This document shows positions 1 to 6,374 of a stretch of 11,120 nt of DNA, one piece after another. The position numbers were made by a program, and so were the translations under genes. Source of the stretch: Flavobacteriales bacterium (GTDB lineage Bacteria > Bacteroidota > Bacteroidia > Flavobacteriales > Flavobacteriaceae); contig JAMONI010000086.1 in assembly GCA_027065935.1 (NCBI GenBank), positions 1 through 11,120 of the forward strand. The letters are read 5' to 3'. The notes beneath the pieces were generated by a model. It ran no database searches. It worked only from the letters and a program-made list of their open reading frames with translations, and was not told the origin of the DNA. Within the stretch, counting starts at the first letter, position 1. Each line of letters starts with the position of its first letter.

Positions 1-2
1 CC

Positions 3-527
3 GCTTCGGTACATCTCGCTTCTTGTAAATCCGAACCCGACAAAATCCCGAAAAACCGAAGCCTAATCCTTACGTTGGCCGGGATTATCTTCCCCGATAC
101 AAACGACACTTCACCCGGCATCCGAGAAATAGGCTTTGCCCGGCACTTGGATTTTTACTTAAACGATTCCAACCATGACCCCGACCTGCAAGGGCTGTTG
201 ATACAACGCATTGAAAAGTTTGAAAAATATTTGACAAAAAACAAAATTCGTCTAGAAAAATTGCCGGCTAAGGCTCAACGACGACTTGTAGAACAAATGA
301 TGCGGGAATACGATTGGTTTGAAAAATTGATTTCACAAATCGAAAATATCATTATCGAAGCCTGTTTTTTAGATCCGCATTACGGAGTAAATAAGAAACA
401 AATCGGATGGAAATGGGTACAACACCCTTTCGGAACACCCCGCCCGGATAGCCGGTCGGATTATTTTAGCTTACTGCAAAAAAGAAAAAAAACCGAAATC
501 ATCCGATCCGAGAGAGAATTAAAATAA
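3..527 (+). CDS. Gluconate 2-dehydrogenase subunit 3-like lipoprotein, 5' end outside window
   Basis: The frame is open to the left edge, so the gene starts before the window; 174 codons are visible. A TTG at 75 could be taken as a start, but the codons before it read as good protein and include Leu-Ala-Ser-Cys (codons at 15-26), a likely lipobox, followed by Lys-Ser-Glu. This matches the usual layout of flavobacterial subunit 3 proteins: export signal, lipidated Cys, then the domain. Domain signs are LTLAGIIFPDTNDTSPG followed by IREIGFARHLDFYL, and near the end a DPHYG...GWKW segment. In known systems this small subunit pairs with a flavin-dependent GMC-type oxidoreductase and helps its export or electron transfer; such a partner, if present, lies left of the window. 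The substrate cannot be told. The family call is by recalled pattern and fairly sure; lipidation is less sure because the hydrophobic part of the signal is not visible. Confidence 0.72.
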   Translation, partial: ASVHLASCKSEPDKIPKNRSLILTLAGIIFPDTNDTSPGIREIGFARHLDFYLNDSNHDPDLQGLLIQRIEKFEKYLTKNKIRLEKLPAKAQRRLVEQMMREYDWFEKLISQIENIIIEACFLDPHYGVNKKQIGWKWVQHPFGTPRPDSRSDYFSLLQKRKKTEIIRSERELK

Positions 528-566
528 TTTCATATTTTTATCAAACCAATTTTAAATCAAAACATT

Positions 567-767
567 ATGGCAGTATTAAAAGTTTTGGAACTCATGGCCA
601 ACTCCAAAAAGAGTTGGGAAGATGCGGCGGCCAAAGCCGTGAAAAAAGCTTCGAAATCCGTTAAGGGTATTCGTTCGGTATATGTGAAAGACCAAAGTGC
701 AGTGGTGGAAAACGGAGAAATTACCGAATTCCGGGTAACATTAAAAGTCACCTTCGAGGTGAAATAA
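567..767 (+). CDS. Dodecin family flavin-binding protein
   Basis: The 66-residue protein has the normal dodecin length and pattern: a first strand (VLKVLELMANS), one amphipathic helix (SWEDAAAKAVKKASKSV), then two strands ending in EFRVTLKVTFEVK. Known dodecins form hollow dodecamers that store or buffer flavins in the cytoplasm. The start ATG is preceded by an A-rich stretch without a Shine-Dalgarno sequence, as is usual in this phylum. The gap to the upstream lipoprotein gene is 39 bp with no clear TAnnTTTG element, so it may be co-transcribed or have a weak promoter. A strong terminator follows 23 bp after the stop. Aligned by eye with the halophile dodecin, the flavin-stacking Trp position falls on Ser37, while the neighbouring Gln is kept (Gln43). 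The only Trp is at residue 17 in the helix. The family call is secure; flavin binding by this variant is inferred. Confidence 0.9.
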   Translation: MAVLKVLELMANSKKSWEDAAAKAVKKASKSVKGIRSVYVKDQSAVVENGEITEFRVTLKVTFEVK

Positions 768-790
768 ACCGGATGAAGCGCTTAAAAACC

Positions 791-817
791 AAAAAGCCGG
801 CGAATGCCGGCTTTTTT
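791..817. terminator. Bidirectional rho-independent terminator between dodecin and tRNA-Phe
   Basis: A perfect 11-bp inverted repeat (AAAAAGCCGGC, loop GAAT, GCCGGCTTTTT) gives a GC-rich stem with a T run on the 3' side of both strands. It lies 23 bp after the dodecin stop and 4 bp beyond the 3' end of the minus-strand tRNA gene, so it can end both transcripts. Confidence 0.9.
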
Positions 818-821
818 GATG

Positions 822-894
822 TGGTACCTCGCAGAATCGAACTGCGGACACCAGGATTTTCAGTCCTGTGCTCTACCAACTGAGCTAAGGTACC
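822..894 (-). tRNA. tRNA-Phe (anticodon GAA)
   Basis: The reverse complement folds as a full cloverleaf of 73 nt. The acceptor stem GGTACCT/AGGTACC is perfect over 7 bp, the D stem is GCTC/GAGC, the anticodon stem CAGGA/TCCTG encloses loop CTGAAAA with anticodon GAA, the variable region is GTGTC, and the T stem CGCAG/CTGCG encloses TTCGATT. The discriminator base is A. The CCA end is not encoded (the next bases are CAT), so it must be added by the CCA-adding enzyme. A promoter lies just upstream and a terminator just downstream, so it is a single-gene unit. Confidence 0.97.
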
Positions 895-910
895 GTTTGT
901 TTTGCGAATG

Positions 911-938
911 CAAATATACAAAAAATTTCACTTGTCAA
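911..938 (-). promoter_or_regulatory. Bacteroidota-type promoter of tRNA-Phe
   Basis: On the minus strand, TTG (936-938) is followed after 17 nt by TATATTTG (911-918), matching the -33 TTG / -7 TAnnTTTG promoter of this phylum. Transcription would begin a few bases upstream of the tRNA 5' end at 894. Confidence 0.75.
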
Positions 939-962
939 GTCATTTTTTGAAAAAAAAATTTC

Positions 963-970
963 TATCTTTG
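963..970 (+). promoter_or_regulatory. -7 element of the rpsP operon promoter
   Basis: TATCTTTG fits TAnnTTTG exactly and lies 45 bp before the rpsP ATG. The matching -33 TTG is unclear: one TTG at 947-949 is rather close (13 nt spacer) and one at 932-934 is too far (28 nt). The expected leader is about 40 nt. Confidence 0.65.
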
Positions 971-985
971 CCACGAAATTAACCC

Positions 986-1000
986 GAGGTCGAGTACCTC
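986..1000 (+). promoter_or_regulatory. Small hairpin in the rpsP leader
   Basis: GAGGT (986-990) and ACCTC (996-1000) are perfect inverted 5-nt arms around a 5-nt loop, inside the short leader between the -7 element and the rpsP start. It could be a regulatory leader hairpin of a ribosomal protein gene, but a 5-bp stem may also be chance. Confidence 0.3.
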
Positions 1001-1015
1001 ACAAAACGCATTCCT

Positions 1016-1600
1016 ATGCCAGTAAAAATCAGATTACAAAGACACGGAAAAAAAGGAAAACCCTTTTATTGGATTGTAGCGGCCGATTCGCGCGCCAAAC
1101 GCGACGGAAAATTCCTTGAAAAAATCGGCACATATAACCCCACTACCCAACCGGCGGAAATCAAGCTAAACATTGATGCCGCCGTAAAATGGTTGATGAA
1201 CGGAGCCATTCCTACCGACACGGCTCGAGCCATTTTGAAATTTGAAGGAGCGCTTTATAAAAAGCATTTGCTCGTAGGCGTGCGCAAAGGCGCTTTCGAC
1301 ATGGAAGAAGCCGAACGCAGATTTGCCGAATGGATGGAAAACCACAAGAAAAAAGTGGAAGCTCTGGAAGCCAAGTATCGTGCGGCCAAAGAAGCCAAAG
1401 AGAAGGAAGCCTTTGAACGAGAAAAAGCTTACAGTGACGCTCGGGCTGCCAAACGGCAAGAAGCCGCGTCCGAAGAAGTAAGTGAAGAAAGCCCGGCCGA
1501 AGCGCCCGAAGAAACCTCCGAAACATCGGAACAGCCCGTTCAAGAAGAGACGAGCGAAACTTCGGAAACGGAAAACACCGAACAACAAACCGAGGAATAA
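1016..1600 (+). CDS. rpsP: 30S ribosomal protein bS16, long C-terminal form
   Basis: The first 80 or so residues are a standard bS16 core: MPVKIRLQRHGKKGKPFYWI, then DSRAKRDGKFLEKIGTYNP (residues 24-42) and WLMNGAIPTDTARAIL (59-74). bS16 binds 16S rRNA in the 30S body and is needed for assembly. Residues from about 81 to 194 are an extension: first a Lys/Glu/Ala-rich, probably helical stretch (to about 150), then an acidic tail rich in Ser, Thr and Glu. Extensions of this kind are known in Bacteroidota; bS16 in E. coli has only about 82 residues. The ATG is fixed by the conserved N-terminus. It is the first gene of the cluster with rimM (18 bp gap) and a tRNA methyltransferase gene, under the promoter at 963-970. 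Confidence 0.97.
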   Translation: MPVKIRLQRHGKKGKPFYWIVAADSRAKRDGKFLEKIGTYNPTTQPAEIKLNIDAAVKWLMNGAIPTDTARAILKFEGALYKKHLLVGVRKGAFDMEEAERRFAEWMENHKKKVEALEAKYRAAKEAKEKEAFEREKAYSDARAAKRQEAASEEVSEESPAEAPEETSETSEQPVQEETSETSETENTEQQTEE

Positions 1601-1618
1601 TTCCGAAGGTTTGTCCGA

Positions 1619-2170
1619 ATGAAAAAAGAAGATTTATACTACGTCGGTAAAATCGTCAAAACCTACGGCAGGCACGGCGAAGTGCTCGTCAAACTCGATA
1701 CCGACGAACCCGAAATGTATGAAGACATGGAATCGGTTTTCCTTGAAATCAAAGGACAACCGGTTCCTTTTTTTATCAATGCCAGCCGGTTGCATAAGTC
1801 CATGTTGCTTCGTATGGACATCGACGGAATCGATTCCATCGAACAAGCCGAAGAATTGGTGGGGCGCAAATTGTTTCTTCCTCTGTCCACCCTTCCGGAA
1901 CTTACGGGAAACCGGTTTTATTATCACGAAATTATGGGATTTAAGGCGGTGGATGCCCGGCACGGTGAGCTCGGTATCATTCGCGACGTGAACGACATGG
2001 CCGCCCAGCCCTATTTTATCATACAACACCCTTCGGGCAAAGATATACTTGTGCCCATCCACGATGAGTTTCTCATAGAAGTCAACCGGAAAGACAAAAC
2101 CATTCATCTCAAAACCCCCGAAGGCTTGGTCAAATTATTCCTTGACCGTCCCTCGGATAGTAAGTCGTAA
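1619..2170 (+). CDS. rimM: Ribosome maturation factor RimM
   Basis: The 183-residue protein has the two RimM domains. The N-terminal barrel starts with GKIVKTYGRHGE (residues 10-21), the family's hallmark, and continues to QAEELVGRKLFLP (about 88). The PRC-barrel follows, with YYHEIMG (101-107), LVPIHDEFL (144-152) and a final PEGL (167-170). RimM binds the 30S head through uS19 and helps late maturation of the 16S 3' domain. In E. coli it also sits directly after rpsP, but there trmD and rplS follow; here a different tRNA methyltransferase gene follows. Its TAA overlaps the next ATG by one base (TAATG), which suggests translational coupling. Confidence 0.95.
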   Translation: MKKEDLYYVGKIVKTYGRHGEVLVKLDTDEPEMYEDMESVFLEIKGQPVPFFINASRLHKSMLLRMDIDGIDSIEQAEELVGRKLFLPLSTLPELTGNRFYYHEIMGFKAVDARHGELGIIRDVNDMAAQPYFIIQHPSGKDILVPIHDEFLIEVNRKDKTIHLKTPEGLVKLFLDRPSDSKS

Positions 2171-2880
2171 TGTCTTGCAGTGAAATATTCCGCTTCAAGC
2201 GTTTTGAAATCTGCCAGGATCGTGTTTTGATGAAAATCACCACCGATGCCGTAATTTTGGGGGTATTGACCGACACATCGGATGCTTTAGCGGCTTTGGA
2301 TGTGGGTACGGGAAGCGGTGTGGTAGCCATGATGTTGGCACAAAAAAACCGCAAATTACGTGTGGACGGCTTAGAGCCTCATCTTCCGTCGGCCGAAACC
2401 GCCCGGCTCAATTTCAAAAACGCGCCTTTTTCCGGACGGCTCCGGATTTTTGTGCGGAGCTTGCAGGATTTTATCCCCGAAGCCCCTTATGACCTTATTG
2501 TCAGCAATCCGCCTTACTATCCCGCGAGCGCCAAAACGGATTACAACCCCGCCCGGATGAATACGACGCTCCGGTTGGCGGATTTGTTTGGTTTTGCCCG
2601 GAACTTTCTCCACGAAAACGGACGCTTAAATTTGATTTTTCCTTCCGCTAACGATGCCGACGTGTTGGCTGCGGCTTATACTAACGATTTGTTTCCCGTC
2701 CGAAAAATCATCGTGAGCGCACATCCGGGCGCCCAAGCCAAAAGAAGCTTTTGGATGTTTACCCGGGAAGTGGACCGGGATTTTGAGAAGGGTGAATTGA
2801 TTTTGTTTGACCGGTCGGGCAAAAGAACCGAAGTTTTTAACCGGCTGGTATCGGCTTATTTGCAGGATGACGAAAATTAA
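2170..2880 (+). CDS. tRNA1(Val) (adenine(37)-N6)-methyltransferase, TrmN6/YfiC type
   Basis: This is a 236-residue class I S-adenosylmethionine methyltransferase. Residues 7-31 (FRFKRFEICQDRVLMKITTD onwards) match the typical N-terminus of the TrmN6 group. The cofactor site is DVGTGSG (44-50), with an acidic residue in GLE (Glu69) for the ribose, and the target-base motif is NPPY (113-116), typical of enzymes that methylate an adenine amino group. The proposed reaction is N6-methylation of A37 in tRNA-Val. The start is fixed by the TAATG overlap with rimM. Neighbours fit an RNA/ribosome role. Related NPPY methyltransferases act on other RNAs or proteins, so the exact substrate is by family only. 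The stop is 2 bp from the stop of the convergent kinase gene, with no terminator between. Confidence 0.85.
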   Translation: MSCSEIFRFKRFEICQDRVLMKITTDAVILGVLTDTSDALAALDVGTGSGVVAMMLAQKNRKLRVDGLEPHLPSAETARLNFKNAPFSGRLRIFVRSLQDFIPEAPYDLIVSNPPYYPASAKTDYNPARMNTTLRLADLFGFARNFLHENGRLNLIFPSANDADVLAAAYTNDLFPVRKIIVSAHPGAQAKRSFWMFTREVDRDFEKGELILFDRSGKRTEVFNRLVSAYLQDDEN

Positions 2881-2882
2881 GA

Positions 2883-5639
2883 TTAAGAGGAAAACTTGTT
2901 TTTTCTGAACCGTTCGGCGTATTCGGTGGGTGTTATGCCGTAAGTTTCTTTGAAGCATTTGCTGAAATAGGCCGCACTACCGAAACCCGCGTCAAAAGCC
3001 ACCTCGTTGATATTGGCATCGGATATTTCCAGTAACCGGGCGGCGTATTTGAGACGTTGCGAGCGAATGAATTCTCCCGGAGGCAGGCCGGTTAATGCTT
3101 TGAGTTTTCTGTAGAGTTGCACTCGGCTCATGTTGAGTTTCCGGGCAAAAAGTTCCGTGTCGAAATCTGGATTGGCCAGTTGGGATTGGACAATTTCCTT
3201 GACGGATTGGAGGAATTTATGGTCAAGGGTATTTTTATCTACGGGAGGTTCGGCGAACAGGGGATTTTCCTTGAAGCGTTTTCGGTTTTTTTCCAGGGTG
3301 TCCATCAGGTTTTCCACTTTCATTTTGAGTACGTCTTCGTGGAAAGGTTTGACGATATAGTCCACCGCACCGCATTCGGTTCCGACGGTCATGCTTTGCT
3401 TTCCCGCTTTGGCGGTGAGAAGTATAACGGGGATATGGGCGGTTCGGATATCGTTTTTAATGGTTTTACAAAGTTCGTATCCGTCTTTTTTGGGCATCAT
3501 CACGTCGGAAATGATAATGTCGGGGATGATTTCGACGGCTTTGCGGAATCCTTCGTCTCCGTCGGAAGCTTCCCACACCTCGAAGCCTTCGGTGAAGAGT
3601 TTTTTGAGGTAACCGCGCACTTCCGTATGGTCTTCGACGATAAGCAAACGGGGTTTGTCGCTTGTTTCCGTTGCGTTTTGTTCCGGCCGGTTGTCGGTCA
3701 ATGTTTTTCCGGCTTCGGGATATTCGTTTACGGGCCGGACGGGCAGTTCGACACGAAATTCGGTCCATGCCCCGGGCTTGCTATTGACGTGGATGCTTCC
3801 GTTGAGTGCTTGCACCCATTCGTGTACCAAGCTCAGCCCCAAACCTACGCCTTCGGAAAACTCGTTTTTCTGATAGAATCGTTGAAAAATTTTTTCTTTT
3901 TCTTCTTCGGTCAGGCCTTCGCCGGTATTTTTGATTTCGAATATAAAACGGTTGTTTTCCACAAAAGCCTTACAAATCACCTGGCCTCCGTCGGGGGTGT
4001 ATTTGAAGGCATTGGACAACAGGTTGGTGAGTATTTTTTGAAGCAAGTCTTTGTCGAGGATGTAGCTTTTTTCGTCGATGAGTATGCTGTTTAAAAACGT
4101 AATTTCTTTGTTGTCGGCGATGGACGAAAAACTTTCGATAACGGTTATCAGGAATGTGTATAAGGGGACTTCTTCGTTCTTGATGCGTAGTTGGCGGGAT
4201 TGGATTTTTCCGATGTCCAAGAGTTGGTTGACCAGTTCCAGGAGGCGGTTGGCATAGCGTCTGATGTTGTTTATGTTTTTGATTCCGTCGGGATCGGTGA
4301 TTTTATCTTCCAATCGATTGAGCGAAGCGTTTACAAGGGTTAGCGGCGTTCGGAATTCATGGGAGATATTGGAAAAAAAACGGGTTTTCATCCGGTCGAG
4401 TTCTTGCAGGGCTTGGCGTTTGTTTTTTTCGCTGAGCAGTGCCAATTTGTAGTTTAATTGCTGTTTAAACACATTTTTATTTTGGAGCGAAACCACGGCC
4501 GAGAAGATGATGATTTCGCCCAAGACGGTATTTAGGAAATAATAATCACTGTCTAAAAACATGCTCAACAAATGGCCGGCGATTAAGAGCAAGCTGCCGT
4601 ATAATACGATTTTTTTGTTGCGGTCGAGCGGGGTAAAGAAGGCTTTGTAAAATATATACAGGCTCAAGAGCATAAAAGTAAAATGAAACAAAAAATAAGA
4701 TTCGTATTGATAGGGAAAGAACGGGAATAATATCATTTGAATCAATTTGATAAGGGCGTATAACAAAGCACCGTAAATCAGGACGGCGAACCATTTTTTC
4801 ATTCGGGGTAAATGTTTTTCCAAGTTCATAAAGTTTATGGCAAAACGAATGTATGCCGCCGATGCCATGATGATGCTTAGGCGCACCAGAATGTTGGTGG
4901 TAAACGGATAAATTTGATTCAGATGGTTACGCAACCAAGGAATTTGATTGAGGAAAATAAAGGTTACGAAAAAGAGATATATACTGTAGAACAAAAAGTT
5001 TTTGTCGCCGCTGACCAAATAATTAATCAGAAACAGAATGAATGAGATAAAAATGATCCCTATATAGAGCTGATGGGTGTTTTTCCGGGCGTTTTTCAAT
5101 ACATAGTGGTACCAAACGTGCGATTTGTCACTCATGATAAGGAATCCCGGCTCATGAATGCGGGGCAGGTCCAAGTCGGTGAAGGTTTTTTTGTTGAAAT
5201 AAAACGGGCGTGAAAAATCCAGTGAGTCGGCGGGGAGGAACAACACGGAGCTTTCCAAGATGTCATACGAGACTTTGTTTTTAGTATTTGAGCCTACCTT
5301 GAAGTATCGATATCCGTCGTGGTAAGGCACGTAAATTTCGGAATAATCTACGGTATAGGGATAAAAAATTAACGAATCCGCTTCGACTTGCGGGTTAATG
5401 AAAAAGCGATACCACAGGGTATGACGAACGGTCTTGTTATTTTCGGTAACGGGAAGGAAAGTTTGGTGTTTGATTTCTTCCCAAGACTTGTGCATGCTTG
5501 AATCGACAAAATAGCGTGCTGCCGGAGCAAGCGGATAAATCTTATCTTTTTCCGACACGTGCAATGCTTCTTCCGGAGGCGCTTGTCCCGGCAAGGCCAG
5601 TCCGACGAGCAGAGCAATTAGGAGTGCGGTTCTTTTCAT
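2883..5639 (-). CDS. Hybrid sensor kinase with 7TM sensor, receiver and AraC-type DNA-binding domain
   Basis: A complete signalling chain lies in one 918-residue protein. Residues 1-20 are a signal peptide. About 30-185 form a periplasmic region resembling the 7TMR-DISM extracellular domain. Seven hydrophobic helices lie between about 191 and 386 (7TM-DISM type). A HisKA domain follows with phospho-acceptor His427 in SHEFRTPL, then an ATPase domain with N-box Asn543 (LLSNAF), NTGEG (571-575) and GVGLGLSLV (597-605). The receiver (about 663-780) has Glu669/Asp670, acceptor Asp712 in SDVMMP, Thr742 and Lys764. The AraC-type helix-turn-helix pair spans about 806-912. It would sense an envelope signal and switch gene expression from the membrane. 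The usual Asp of the DxGxG ATP motif is Asn571, a variant common in such hybrids. No SusC/SusD pair is beside it; targets are unknown. A -7 element lies at 5662-5669. Confidence 0.93.
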   Translation of the reverse strand: MKRTALLIALLVGLALPGQAPPEEALHVSEKDKIYPLAPAARYFVDSSMHKSWEEIKHQTFLPVTENNKTVRHTLWYRFFINPQVEADSLIFYPYTVDYSEIYVPYHDGYRYFKVGSNTKNKVSYDILESSVLFLPADSLDFSRPFYFNKKTFTDLDLPRIHEPGFLIMSDKSHVWYHYVLKNARKNTHQLYIGIIFISFILFLINYLVSGDKNFLFYSIYLFFVTFIFLNQIPWLRNHLNQIYPFTTNILVRLSIIMASAAYIRFAINFMNLEKHLPRMKKWFAVLIYGALLYALIKLIQMILFPFFPYQYESYFLFHFTFMLLSLYIFYKAFFTPLDRNKKIVLYGSLLLIAGHLLSMFLDSDYYFLNTVLGEIIIFSAVVSLQNKNVFKQQLNYKLALLSEKNKRQALQELDRMKTRFFSNISHEFRTPLTLVNASLNRLEDKITDPDGIKNINNIRRYANRLLELVNQLLDIGKIQSRQLRIKNEEVPLYTFLITVIESFSSIADNKEITFLNSILIDEKSYILDKDLLQKILTNLLSNAFKYTPDGGQVICKAFVENNRFIFEIKNTGEGLTEEEKEKIFQRFYQKNEFSEGVGLGLSLVHEWVQALNGSIHVNSKPGAWTEFRVELPVRPVNEYPEAGKTLTDNRPEQNATETSDKPRLLIVEDHTEVRGYLKKLFTEGFEVWEASDGDEGFRKAVEIIPDIIISDVMMPKKDGYELCKTIKNDIRTAHIPVILLTAKAGKQSMTVGTECGAVDYIVKPFHEDVLKMKVENLMDTLEKNRKRFKENPLFAEPPVDKNTLDHKFLQSVKEIVQSQLANPDFDTELFARKLNMSRVQLYRKLKALTGLPPGEFIRSQRLKYAARLLEISDANINEVAFDAGFGSAAYFSKCFKETYGITPTEYAERFRKNKFSS

Positions 5640-5661
5640 AAGTTCGGGGAAAACCGTTCTT

Positions 5662-5669
5662 CAAAGTTA
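5662..5669 (-). promoter_or_regulatory. -7 element for the hybrid kinase gene
   Basis: On the minus strand this reads TAACTTTG, a full match to TAnnTTTG, 22 bp before the kinase ATG. No TTG sits at the ideal -33 spacing; the position where it would lie overlaps or abuts the inverted repeat at 5678-5691. Confidence 0.5.
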
Positions 5670-5677
5670 AACATATT

Positions 5678-5691
5678 GTAACAAATGTTAC
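5678..5691. promoter_or_regulatory. Inverted repeat GTAAC-AAAT-GTTAC, possible operator
   Basis: Two perfect 5-nt arms around AAAT lie between the lipoprotein stop (5698) and the kinase -7 element. The site falls about where a regulator would touch the kinase promoter's -33 region. It has no T run, so it is not a good terminator. Regulation by the kinase's own AraC domain is only a guess. Confidence 0.3.
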
Positions 5692-5697
5692 TTTGGT

Positions 5698-6126
5698 TTA
5701 GTTTTTATTGAAAAAAAGTTTTTGAAATTGTCCGTTAAGCATATCGTACCGGAGTAACATACGGGTGTCGTTGAACATTTCCACGCGATACGGCAGTTTG
5801 TTCAACATAAGAATAAAGTTATGTTCTTCGTCCGAGTAAATATTGTATGTGCCGCTTCCGAAACCGCTTACATTAAACGTGCCGTCCGCATTAAAATAAT
5901 AATTGTAATCCACGATGTTTGATTCCAACACGGTTCCGATTATGGTATATTTTTCGATTTTATAGCAATTCCAAGAACCGTCGGTTAGTTTTTTCCGGAA
6001 GCTTTCCCAAGGGGAAGGTTCGGGATCCGGAGTTCCGTTATCCTGTTTTTTACATCCCGAAATTACTAAAACGAGGCAAGTTGCAAGTAACAGGACGGTA
6101 TGATTTTTTGTAACAAAAGTTTTCAT
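5698..6126 (-). CDS. Small secreted lipoprotein, possibly lipocalin-like
   Basis: The 142-residue protein starts with a positively charged and then hydrophobic signal (TVLLLATCLVLVISGC) with a lipobox and lipidated Cys25. The following KKQDN partly resembles the surface-export signals of Bacteroidota lipoproteins. A Pro-rich linker (about 31-40) leads to a domain of about 100 residues with a Trp (GSW, 50-52), FNADGTFNVSGFGSGTYNI (78-96) and alternating hydrophobic strands to the end. That pattern fits a small beta-barrel like the lipocalin-like lipoproteins of this phylum, in which the strand with DGTF is typical. The function and ligand are unknown. It lies 58 bp upstream of the kinase gene on the same strand; each has its own -7 element, but read-through is possible, and the lipoprotein could take part in envelope sensing (inference). 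Confidence 0.75.
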   Translation of the reverse strand: MKTFVTKNHTVLLLATCLVLVISGCKKQDNGTPDPEPSPWESFRKKLTDGSWNCYKIEKYTIIGTVLESNIVDYNYYFNADGTFNVSGFGSGTYNIYSDEEHNFILMLNKLPYRVEMFNDTRMLLRYDMLNGQFQKLFFNKN

Positions 6127-6155
6127 TTTTTGTTGGTTATTATAATAATTTTATG

Positions 6156-6163
6156 CAAAGATA
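6156..6163 (-). promoter_or_regulatory. -7 element for the lipoprotein gene
   Basis: On the minus strand this reads TATCTTTG, an exact TAnnTTTG match, 29 bp before the lipoprotein ATG (6126). No TTG at normal -33 spacing is visible. Confidence 0.5.
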
Positions 6164-6374
6164 TCATCGCCGGTCAAAAATAAATATAAAAATTGTTTCA
6201 TAATCTATCAATTTTGTATCATCGGTTATGGTAACTTAGGTTGCTAACTTGCGGGTGCTTGCCGTTTAGCGTTAGATTTTCGGGTTAAAACGGAACTCCG
6301 GGTCTGTGCAGTTTGTGAAGAACATGCGTTTTCTTCGGTTAGCCGGCGAAATACGGGGGATTAAATTGAATGCT
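6164..6374. other. Gene-free stretch between lipoprotein and M28 homologue
   Basis: No convincing gene is present on either strand. The part next to the lipoprotein promoter is AT-rich. The part from about 6225 to 6290 is more GC-rich and contains inverted CTAAC (6244-6248) and GTTAG (6271-6275) arms around a GC-rich core, somewhat like the short intergenic repeats of this phylum. No clear terminator with a T run follows the M28 gene. Confidence 0.4.

Noticed and set aside
75..77. TTG as the start of the first gene
   Set aside because: The reading frame continues upstream to the window edge with a lipobox-like LASC and a typical linker, so the true start is outside the window.
1166..1588. 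Minus-strand frame inside rpsP
   Set aside because: It is antisense to the bS16 coding region; its Phe/Gly-rich composition mirrors the Lys/Glu codons of the real gene.
3117..4094. Long open frame of about 325 codons on the plus strand
   Set aside because: It lies wholly inside the kinase gene on the other strand, is rich in Phe, Gly and Val as expected from an antisense shadow, and has no family motif. The kinase frame has all its catalytic motifs.
6150..6205. A 16-codon minus-strand frame starting MKQFLYLFL
   Set aside because: It is too short, runs through the lipoprotein promoter, and its hydrophobic look comes from AT-rich DNA.
6318..6350. Inverted TTTCTTCGG / CCGGCGAAA as a terminator after the M28 gene
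   Set aside because: Two of nine pairs fail and no T run follows on the minus strand.
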